Positions 6,544 to 12,700 of a stretch of DNA of 21,518 nt are shown in pieces (positions within the stretch are counted from its first letter, which is position 1; the number at the start of each line of letters is the position of its first letter). This DNA is from an uncultured Fibrobacter sp. (GTDB lineage Bacteria; Fibrobacterota; Fibrobacteria; Fibrobacterales; Fibrobacteraceae). The notes under the pieces were generated by a model. It had not been told where the DNA came from, made no database searches, and was given only the letters and a program-made list of their open reading frames with translations. The stretch covers positions 1 through 21,518 of the forward strand of contig CAKUXP010000035.1 in the NCBI GenBank assembly GCA_934700345.1, given 5' to 3'. The translations under genes were made by a program, and so were the position numbers.

Positions 6544-7323
6544 ATGGACATTCTCCTACCCGGACTTTTAATCCCGTTTTTCGGAACCGCAATCGGATCG
6601 GCATTCGTCTTCTTTCTGAAAGGCAAACTCAAGCGTTCCGTCGAAAGGATGCTTACCGGATTTGCGGGAGGCGTCATGGTCGCAGCTTCCATCTGGAGCC
6701 TTCTCATTCCCGCCATCGAACAATCCCGAGAAATGGGACACTTCGCATTTGTCCCGGCGGTTGTCGGATTCTGGATCGGAATTCTGTTTCTGCTCGCCCT
6801 TGACCACCTCATCCCGCATCTGCACCAGCACGCGAAGGAACCGGAAGGTCCCCGTTCCCATTTGCAACGCTCGACAATGCTCCTCCTTGCCGTCACCCTG
6901 CACAACATCCCCGAAGGAATGGCTGTCGGAGCGGTCCTTGGAGGAATTCTCGGCGGAAACACCCCCATCACGTTCGCAGGCGCTCTCGCGCTTTCCATCG
7001 GCATCGCTATCCAGAACGTTCCCGAAGGCGCTATCATCTCCATGCCGCTCAAGGCTGCCGGATTCCGTTCCCGAAAAGCTTTTCTCTACGGTCTCCTTTC
7101 CGGTATCGTCGAACCGATCGGAGGTGCGCTGACAGTTTTAGCCGCCTCGTTGATTATGCCGAGCATGCCCTATCTCCTGAGCTTCGCGGCCGGAGCCATG
7201 ATTTACGTGGTCGTCGAGGAACTGATTCCAGAAACCGCCGAGGGTCCCCATTCCAACATCGGGACGGTATTTTTCGCCATCGGATTCAGCCTGATGATGA
7301 TTCTCGATATCGCGCTGGGATAG
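6544..7323 (+). CDS. ZIP-family divalent metal transporter (GufA/ZupT-like)
   Basis: A 259-residue inner-membrane protein with about eight hydrophobic helices. The binuclear metal-site motifs of ZIP carriers are present: HNIPEG (120-125) in helix 4 and QNVPEG (157-162) in helix 5, with E190 in EPIGG. A cytoplasmic loop with several histidines (H88, H92, H94, H96) follows helix 3. The Q in the second motif is typical of the GufA branch. It probably moves Zn2+ or a related divalent ion into the cytoplasm. It follows the Ni/Co permease on the same strand. Confidence 0.9.
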   Translation: MDILLPGLLIPFFGTAIGSAFVFFLKGKLKRSVERMLTGFAGGVMVAASIWSLLIPAIEQSREMGHFAFVPAVVGFWIGILFLLALDHLIPHLHQHAKEPEGPRSHLQRSTMLLLAVTLHNIPEGMAVGAVLGGILGGNTPITFAGALALSIGIAIQNVPEGAIISMPLKAAGFRSRKAFLYGLLSGIVEPIGGALTVLAASLIMPSMPYLLSFAAGAMIYVVVEELIPETAEGPHSNIGTVFFAIGFSLMMILDIALG

Positions 7324-7373
7324 AACCTCCGATACTTCCCTTCCGCAAAAACCACAATTTTTTGTTTTTAGTC

Positions 7374-7402
7374 TTGACTAACAATCGTTTTCATTGTATA
7401 TT
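7374..7402 (+). promoter_or_regulatory. Flavodoxin promoter with a Fur-like box
   Basis: TTGACT (7374-7379), 17 bp, TATATT (7397-7402) is the best canonical promoter in the window. The spacer contains ACAAT-N7-ATTGT (7381-7397). Read on the minus strand, the region gives AATGAAAACGATTGTTA, about 12 of 17 positions matching the Fur consensus AATGATAATCATTATCA. Repression by iron-loaded Fur would fit an iron-sparing flavodoxin. The leader also has TTAGTT-CC-AACTAA (7414-7427) ahead of the ribosome site AAGGA. Confidence 0.6.
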
Positions 7403-7440
7403 GTCTTCAAAAATTAGTTCCAACTAACAAAGGATTTTAC

Positions 7441-7869
7441 ATGAAAGTTGCTATTATCTATTGGAGCGGTACCGGCAACACGGAAACGATGGCAAAAAGC
7501 GTTCTTGACGGCGCAACCGCAGCCGGGGCCGAAGCGAAGCTCTTTACCTGCAGTGAATTTGACATCAACGATGCCGACATGTTTGACGCCTTTGCGCTAG
7601 GCTGCCCGGCAATGGGTTCCGAGGAACTGGAAGATTCCGAATTTGCGCCACTCTACAACAGCCTCAAGGAAAAGCTTTCCGGGAAAAAAGTCGCCCTGTT
7701 CGGTTCTTACGGTTGGGGCGGCGGAGAATGGATGAAATCGTGGGAAGCGGACTGCTTTGACGGCACACCTATCCGGGCATCGGAAAGCGTCATCGCGGAA
7801 GAATCCCCGAGCAACGAGGTTCTCGAAAACTGCAAAAAGCTAGGCGCTGCGCTCGCCAGTGACCCTTGA
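7441..7869 (+). CDS. Short-chain flavodoxin
   Basis: A 142-residue FMN-binding electron carrier. The phosphate loop WSGTGNTE (8-15) follows the first strand KVAIIY. The second FMN loop appears as GCPAMGSEELED (54-65) and the third as GSYGWGGGEW (88-97). Length matches short-chain flavodoxins. It has its own promoter and terminator, so it is monocistronic. In iron shortage flavodoxins replace ferredoxins, which fits the Fur-like box. The partner reductase or enzyme is not in the window. Confidence 0.93.
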   Translation: MKVAIIYWSGTGNTETMAKSVLDGATAAGAEAKLFTCSEFDINDADMFDAFALGCPAMGSEELEDSEFAPLYNSLKEKLSGKKVALFGSYGWGGGEWMKSWEADCFDGTPIRASESVIAEESPSNEVLENCKKLGAALASDP

Positions 7870-7884
7870 ATTTGTCTCCTGGAA

Positions 7885-7922
7885 GGCCGGTAAAAAGCAT
7901 TTTTTGCCGGTCTTCTTCTCTT
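7885..7922 (+). terminator. Flavodoxin terminator
   Basis: A 12-pair stem (7885-7896 / 7901-7912, with two G-U pairs) has a GCAT loop and a T-rich tail TTCTTCTCTTT. Confidence 0.7.
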
Positions 7923-7940
7923 TGAAAGCGAACCTAAAAA

Positions 7941-7957
7941 GCCTTGTCTAACAAGGC
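7941..7957. promoter_or_regulatory. Inverted repeat GCCTTGT-CTA-ACAAGGC
   Basis: Perfect 7-bp arms with a 3-bp centre lie upstream of the possible -10 TATAGT (7975-7980) of the metal ATPase operon. It may be an operator for a metal-responsive repressor. A second-terminator role for flavodoxin is possible but the T-tract is poor. Confidence 0.4.
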
Positions 7958-8026
7958 GACTTTTCCCTGGAATTTATAGTTCTAAAGGGATTTCAAAAAA
8001 AATCGTGTTTAACAACGAGGTAATCT

Positions 8027-8245
8027 ATGAAATGCAATGCTAGAATGTTTTTAATCGGTGCCGTGGCCGGAATCGCTGTCGAAAAACTTCTCAAGACAGC
8101 TTGTTTCCGCAAGAGCTGCGCTCGCATAATGAGTGCAGGGCTGAAGCTCAAGACCGACGCAACCCAGTTCGTCGAGGAAGTCAAGGAAGACGCCGAAGAC
8201 CTGACCGCCGAAACGGAACAGAAGAAAAAGGCAGCCAAGAAATAG
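8027..8245 (+). CDS. Small single-helix membrane protein of a P-type ATPase operon (DUF6110/DUF1490-like)
   Basis: 72 residues. Residues about 7-22 (MFLIGAVAGIAVEKLL) form one hydrophobic helix, followed by basic residues with cysteines C26 and C31, then an acidic amphipathic stretch (FVEEVKEDAEDLTAETE) and a lysine tail. The ribosome site is GAGG at 8016-8019. It sits 36 nt before a metal P-type ATPase. Small proteins of this shape (DUF1490/PacL beside mycobacterial CtpC-type pumps, DUF6110 in Clostridia) occupy the same position and the mycobacterial ones assist the pump. The family assignment is by shape and context, not by a motif. The C-terminal metal-binding Asp/His motif of PacL is absent. 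Confidence 0.7.
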   Translation: MKCNARMFLIGAVAGIAVEKLLKTACFRKSCARIMSAGLKLKTDATQFVEEVKEDAEDLTAETEQKKKAAKK

Positions 8246-8281
8246 TCCGGGAAAGATCCGTTTCCGACATCGGGTGATCTC

Positions 8282-10375
8282 ATGCAATTCTACATCAAAC
8301 ATTCTTTGCCTGGGCGCATCCGAGTTGGATACGACAAGACAGAAATTTCGCCGCAGCAGGCAGCTCTCGCCCAAAAGTTGCTATCCGCGCAAGAAGGCGT
8401 TCTGCAGATTACGGTAAATCCGATTACCGCAACGTTCTTAGTTTTCTACAATACCCAAAAACTGACAGAAACGGAAATCCTCGCCATTTTCAAAGCGAAG
8501 TCCTCTAAACATCTCAACGACGAGGAAATGCTCGCTTCTGTCCAGGTTCGCCAAAAAAAGGTTGGTCTGCTAAGCATTCTCGCCCAGATGGCGCTGGCGC
8601 ATTATCTCAAGAAATTTTTACCACCGCCGATCTGCCTTGCGCTCCGCGTTTTCGACCTGACGCCCCGCATTTGGAAAGGCCTTAAAGCCCTCGCTACCGG
8701 AAATCCTTTCCGCGCCGAAGTTCTCGATGCGACAGCGATTACGATGTCCGTCGTGACCGGCGATATGTCAACGGCGGCAAACATCAACTTTATGCTGAAT
8801 GTCGGCGAGACGATCGAAGACTTCACCAAAAAAGAGTCTTACGGCAACCTGGCCAATACCATCCTTTCCGAAAACGACAAAGTCCAGCGAGTGCAGGGAA
8901 AATCCGAGAAGACGGTCCACTTGTACGAAATCAAGCCCGGCGACATCATCGCGGTTCGAACCGGAGGAATGATTCCTGCCGATGGAGAAGTACTCCGCGG
9001 AGAAGCCCTCGTCAATCAATCCACGATTACCGGGGAACCTCTTCCCGTCGAAAAACAGGTTTCTGCCACGGTCTTCGCCGGAACGGTCGTCACGGAAGGG
9101 GAGCTTTTTGTCAAGGTCCGCGTTGTCGGCAGCCAGACAAAAGTCCAGAACATCCTTTCGATGATTGATTCGTCGCAGCAATATAAGGTTTCTTCGCAGA
9201 TTCGCTCCGAAAAGCTCGCCGATCAGCTTGTCAAATACAATTTTCTTCTCGCACTTGGAACATTTCTCGTGACGCGCAATATCACGAAGACGCTCACAAC
9301 TCTCATGGTGGATTATTCGTGCGCCATGAAGCTCGCCGCCCCGATTGCGATACTCAGCGCAATGCGCGAAGCGGCTCAAAACGGGATTCTGGTTAAGGGC
9401 GGAAAGTTTTTCGAAGATGCGGCCAACGCAGATACGGTCGTATTCGACAAGACGGGAACCTTGACCGCTGCGACGCCAAAACTTTCCCGGATCATTCCTT
9501 ACCGGGGAATGACCGAAAACGATATTCTCCGAATCGCCGCATGTCTTGAAGAACACTTTGCCCATCCTGTGGCAAAAGCTATCGTTCAGGCATCCAACGC
9601 CAAAAGGCTGCAACATCCCGAAGACCACGCCAAGGTTGAATATGTCATCGCCCACGGTATCGCGACAACGCTAAACGGGAAAAAACTCCTCATCGGAAGC
9701 AAGCACTTTATTTTTGAAGACGAAAAGGTTAAAGCGCCTGCAGGACTCGAAAAGATTCAAATGGAAGCGATGGAGCATGGAGAATCCCTGCTGTACCTTG
9801 CCGAAAAGGGAACGCTTCTAGGCATCCTCACGATAACGGATCCGGTACGCGACAACGCACAAGAAATCATCAATACACTACACCGAAGCGGGATAGTCAA
9901 CTGTACGATGATCACCGGCGACGACGAAGGAGCGGCAAGGACGGCGGCATCCCGCACAGGAATTGACCATTATATTTCCCGAGCGCTTCCCGAAGATAAG
10001 GTTGCCTACATTTCCAAGCAAAAGAAAGCCGGACACAAGGTCATCATGATCGGCGACGGAATCAACGACGCTCCGGCTCTCGCGACAGCGGATGCGGGCA
10101 TCGCGATGGGAGACAGCGCAGCGATTACCGGGGAGACCGCCGATATCGTACTTTCCGCCGATGACGGATTGGAAGGTGTTGTCAAGATTCGTACGATGGG
10201 AACTCGGCTGATGCAAAAGATCGACTCCAACAATACAAGCATCGTCGTGGTGAATACGGCTCTTATGTTCGGAGGGCTTTTGGGATTTTTACCGCCGGCA
10301 ACCGCAGCGCTTTTCCACAACCTTTCGACGATTCTCTTTAGCGCAAAAGCCGCCCAACCGTTGCTCAAAAAGTAA
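8282..10375 (+). CDS. Heavy-metal P1B-type ATPase (CtpC-like)
   Basis: A 697-residue ion pump of the inner membrane driven by ATP. The N-terminus (HSLPGRIRV) is a heavy-metal-associated-like fold without a CxxC site. Actuator motif TGE is 250-252; the phosphorylated aspartate is D389 in DKTGT (389-393); HP is 428-429; the hinge GDGIND is 591-596. The transport-helix motif is S346-C347-A348 (DYSCAMKLAAPIAI), not the CPC of copper pumps. This SC-type site together with the small upstream protein resembles the CtpC branch, linked to Mn2+ or Zn2+. The first hydrophobic segments (about 95-125 and 148-175) are weakly hydrophobic, so the helix count is uncertain. Exported metal is not determinable here. 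Confidence 0.92.
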   Translation: MQFYIKHSLPGRIRVGYDKTEISPQQAALAQKLLSAQEGVLQITVNPITATFLVFYNTQKLTETEILAIFKAKSSKHLNDEEMLASVQVRQKKVGLLSILAQMALAHYLKKFLPPPICLALRVFDLTPRIWKGLKALATGNPFRAEVLDATAITMSVVTGDMSTAANINFMLNVGETIEDFTKKESYGNLANTILSENDKVQRVQGKSEKTVHLYEIKPGDIIAVRTGGMIPADGEVLRGEALVNQSTITGEPLPVEKQVSATVFAGTVVTEGELFVKVRVVGSQTKVQNILSMIDSSQQYKVSSQIRSEKLADQLVKYNFLLALGTFLVTRNITKTLTTLMVDYSCAMKLAAPIAILSAMREAAQNGILVKGGKFFEDAANADTVVFDKTGTLTAATPKLSRIIPYRGMTENDILRIAACLEEHFAHPVAKAIVQASNAKRLQHPEDHAKVEYVIAHGIATTLNGKKLLIGSKHFIFEDEKVKAPAGLEKIQMEAMEHGESLLYLAEKGTLLGILTITDPVRDNAQEIINTLHRSGIVNCTMITGDDEGAARTAASRTGIDHYISRALPEDKVAYISKQKKAGHKVIMIGDGINDAPALATADAGIAMGDSAAITGETADIVLSADDGLEGVVKIRTMGTRLMQKIDSNNTSIVVVNTALMFGGLLGFLPPATAALFHNLSTILFSAKAAQPLLKK

Positions 10376-10548
10376 TCACCGAGATTGCCGGGTCTATGCT
10401 CGGCAACGACAAAGAATTACAAAACATAAAGAACGGCCTCTACCGTCGAAAGGCAAAGCTCGATTTCCGTAAAACTTTGAAAAACCGAGCACTCTCAGCA
10501 TTTAAAGTTACTTGAATAATCAAAACCCGCTTTCAGCCATCTGTTTAC
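10376..10548. other. Intergenic region without a gene
   Basis: No supported gene. TTGCCG-N10-CGGCAA (10385-10390 / 10401-10406) is a weak hairpin after the ATPase stop, without a T-tract. The in-frame TTG at 10512 would extend the HIRAN gene but has no ribosome site and is rejected as the start. Confidence 0.6.
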
Positions 10549-10589
10549 TTTTGACAAAATCTGTCAAATCAAGAACCTATCTTTATTAT
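10549..10589 (+). promoter_or_regulatory. Palindrome copy 1 and HIRAN-gene promoter
   Basis: TTTGACA (10550-10556) - AAATC - TGTCAAA (10562-10568) is a perfect 7-bp inverted repeat. Two promoter readings overlap it: TTGACA (10551) with TATCTT (10578-10583) at 21 bp, or CTGTCA (10561-10566) with TATTAT (10584-10589) at 17 bp. A protein bound to the palindrome would cover the -35 in either case. Confidence 0.65.
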
Positions 10590-10628
10590 GTTCCAAACCG
10601 GCAGCAGAAAGTCGCCAAAGGAGAAACA

Positions 10629-11630
10629 ATGGAAAACATTTTCATCCGGATTCAAGACAAGGAATCCTCCCGCTACTACGCTTTTACACAAAGCGTAACG
10701 GGAACGCTCGACTTTATAGGAAAAACGGAAAAACCGGACATCTCCGATTACCAGGAAATCGATGGCAGCACCTACTTTTCCCCCACTTGGTACACCTACC
10801 TGCCCAAAGCGCTCCAGGCGGAAATTCATATTCTCTTCAGGGATTCCGCAAACCTTACCGATGCAAACCTTTTCGCCTACCTGACGCATATCGGAGCGGT
10901 TCTGCTAGCTGTCGAGCAAAAAGACGGACTTCTCGTCGCCGAACTTTTACACCGACGTACACAGGTTTTCTTCCAATTTCTGCCACTTACGCTCTACATC
11001 ATCAAGTCCATTGCGCCACTCGCGCTTTTCGCCTGGCTTTACGGACGATTTTCCCATTCCAGCGGATTCCAGAAAATGTTTGAGCAGGGAATTCTTTCGC
11101 CGACAGCGGATACGGCGGAAATACTCTTTGCGGCGGCAAGAGAAGAACTTTCTCCTGAACATGGAAAAGAAACGGTCGATGAAATGTTTATCCGTTATCT
11201 GAAACAAATCGGACATGGAGAATTCACCATCGGAACCGTCGGCTCGGATTTTCACGTTTGGAATTCAAAAAAAGCCGAGCTTGAATCTTTTCTCAAGGAA
11301 GCGATCGGTAAAGATTTTCTTCGCGGAGAATCCCTTGTCCGGGAAAGAAAAGAGGTTTTCTACTCGGGATTAAAGGTTTCCGTCCAAGCGGAGCCCTACA
11401 ACCCATACGATCCAAACGCCATTAGCGTTGCGATTGAAGATATTTCTGGAAAACTTTTCGGAAACGGTGGAAAATCCAAGGCCGGCTATATCCGGGCAAC
11501 AGGCGCCGCAATTCTACGTCGGGCATTTCCCGAGAAATTCGCTTACCAGGCAAGCCTCGCACGTCTCGGTACGAATCTATCCGAAGGAAACAACAACAAG
11601 GACGGAATCGTCCTGAGAATCCATTTTTGA
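10629..11630 (+). CDS. HIRAN-domain protein of unknown function
   Basis: 333 residues from the ATG at 10629, chosen because AAGGAG lies at 10618-10623. The C-terminal part, about 245-300, matches the HIRAN domain (PF08797): YNPYDPNAISVAIED followed by GYIRATGAAILRRAF. HIRAN domains bind DNA ends or damaged DNA in helicases such as HLTF and also occur alone in bacteria. No helicase or nuclease motif is present here. Residues about 113-139 (FFQFLPLTLYIIKSIAPLA and on) are a hydrophobic segment long enough for a membrane helix. The N-terminal 110 residues are unrecognised. The stop codon lies inside the second palindrome copy. Confidence 0.75.
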   Translation: MENIFIRIQDKESSRYYAFTQSVTGTLDFIGKTEKPDISDYQEIDGSTYFSPTWYTYLPKALQAEIHILFRDSANLTDANLFAYLTHIGAVLLAVEQKDGLLVAELLHRRTQVFFQFLPLTLYIIKSIAPLALFAWLYGRFSHSSGFQKMFEQGILSPTADTAEILFAAAREELSPEHGKETVDEMFIRYLKQIGHGEFTIGTVGSDFHVWNSKKAELESFLKEAIGKDFLRGESLVRERKEVFYSGLKVSVQAEPYNPYDPNAISVAIEDISGKLFGNGGKSKAGYIRATGAAILRRAFPEKFAYQASLARLGTNLSEGNNNKDGIVLRIHF

Positions 11631-11659
11631 CAAAATCTGTCAAAATCAAATTGTATTTT
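11624..11659 (+). promoter_or_regulatory. Palindrome copy 2 with promoter-like spacing
   Basis: TTTTGACA (11625-11632) - AAATC - TGTCAAAA (11638-11645) is a perfect 8-bp inverted repeat, nearly identical to copy 1. TTGACA (11627) and TATTTT (11654-11659) are 21 bp apart, exactly as for TTGACA and TATCTT in copy 1. It overlaps the TGA stop of the HIRAN gene (11628-11630). A transcript from here would run only about 50 nt to the next terminator. Confidence 0.6.
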
Positions 11660-11680
11660 AAAAAAGAATTGAGGGGAGCA

Positions 11681-11715
11681 GGGAGGTCCGAATGGCGGAC
11701 CTCCCCTTTTATTTT
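11681..11715 (+). terminator. Strong intrinsic terminator between HIRAN and DUF1848 genes
   Basis: Perfect 10-bp stem GGGAGGTCCG (11681-11690) / CGGACCTCCC (11696-11705), loop AATGG, then CTTTTATTTT. It isolates the DUF1848 gene from the HIRAN gene. Confidence 0.92.
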
Positions 11716-11723
11716 CCTGAAAC

Positions 11724-11729
11724 TATCTT
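11724..11729 (+). promoter_or_regulatory. -10 box TATCTT placed for a leaderless DUF1848 mRNA
   Basis: TATCTT ends 6 nt before the ATG at 11736. There is no Shine-Dalgarno sequence, and only 20 nt separate the upstream terminator from the start codon, so a short or absent leader is the simplest reading. Confidence 0.55.
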
Positions 11730-11735
11730 TTCAAC

Positions 11736-12662
11736 ATGATTCTACAGACGGGGTTCCGTACAGACATTCCCGCATTCTATGCCAGATGGTTTGCTAACCG
11801 CCTGACGGAAGGCTTTGTCCTTGTCCGCAACCCATACAATCCGCAGCTCGTTACCAAATATACCGTCTCGCCACGCGTTGTCGATCTAATCGGATTCTGT
11901 ACAAAAAACCCAATGCCGATGTTCCCCTACCTGTCCTTGCTTGAACCATACGGTCAATATTGGTTTGTGACCATCACCCCTTACAGGCGAGATATCGAGC
12001 CTCATGTTCCCGATAAATTAACCATCATCGAAGCATTCCGGAAACTTTCCGATTCAATCGGGATACATCGGGTCGGCTGGCGATACGACCCGATTCTCAT
12101 CACGGAACGCTATCCCGTAAAATGGCATATTCAAGCTTTTCAAAAGATGGCGGAAACGCTCTGCGGCTATACGACCACCTGCGTCATCAGCTTCATCGAC
12201 CTGTATGCAAAGGTTCTAAGAAATTTTCCGGAAGCCCGGACCGTTTCACAGGAAGAACAAGTTCAAATTGCCAAAGCCTTTGCCGAAATCGGAACGCGAT
12301 ACGGGATTCGCATCAAGGGATGTGCCGAAAATCCAACCCTTAGAAAATGCGGAATCGAAATGAACAGCTGTTTTTCCGCCGAAATTATCGAACAGGCGCT
12401 TCAAGCCAAACTTTGCTTTCCCAAGGGGAAATCTTTACGGTCGGAATGCAGCTGCATCGGAGGAAACGATATCGGAGCCTATGACAGTTGCGGGCATCTC
12501 TGCCGATACTGCTATGCGACAAGCGATGTCCAAGCCTACTATCGAAACCGGAAGCTTCACGATCCTAGTTCCCCACTTCTCATCGGAAAACTTTTACCGA
12601 CCGATAAAATCCACGTTGCAAGACAGGAAAGCTGGAAACAGTCCCAAACGGAACTGTTTTGA
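11736..12662 (+). CDS. DUF1848 protein, radical-SAM-like
   Basis: A 308-residue cytoplasmic protein that follows the DUF1848 (PF08902) pattern throughout: opening TGFRTDIPAFYARWFANRL, EGFVLVRNPYNP, TKNPMPM, IEPHVP, RVGWRYDPIL, CVISFIDLY and GCAEN. The C-terminus has C252-x3-C256-x2-C259 (SCGHLCRYCYA) plus C238 and C240 (CSC), a likely iron-sulphur site placed at the end of the protein rather than near the start as in classical radical SAM enzymes. Substrate is unknown. The gene stands alone between the terminator at 11681 and the convergent regulator gene. Confidence 0.88.
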   Translation: MILQTGFRTDIPAFYARWFANRLTEGFVLVRNPYNPQLVTKYTVSPRVVDLIGFCTKNPMPMFPYLSLLEPYGQYWFVTITPYRRDIEPHVPDKLTIIEAFRKLSDSIGIHRVGWRYDPILITERYPVKWHIQAFQKMAETLCGYTTTCVISFIDLYAKVLRNFPEARTVSQEEQVQIAKAFAEIGTRYGIRIKGCAENPTLRKCGIEMNSCFSAEIIEQALQAKLCFPKGKSLRSECSCIGGNDIGAYDSCGHLCRYCYATSDVQAYYRNRKLHDPSSPLLIGKLLPTDKIHVARQESWKQSQTELF

Positions 12663-12686
12663 ATTTTAGTCCCGGCATAAAAGCCA

Positions 12687-12700
12687 GACAGAATTTGTCA
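12687..12700. promoter_or_regulatory. Palindrome copy 3 between convergent genes
   Basis: On the minus strand TGACAAATTCTGTC matches 13 of 14 bases of the core TGACAAAATCTGTC of copies 1 and 2. It lies in the 35-nt gap between the DUF1848 and sigma-54 activator genes and includes the activator's TGA stop. It is outside any promoter seen here. The outer arms are not conserved (GTG/TGG), so it may be a weaker site or chance. Confidence 0.45.

Noticed and set aside
10512..10628. HIRAN gene start at the TTG at 10512
   Set aside because: It would place the palindrome and promoter boxes inside the gene; the ATG at 10629 has AAGGAG.
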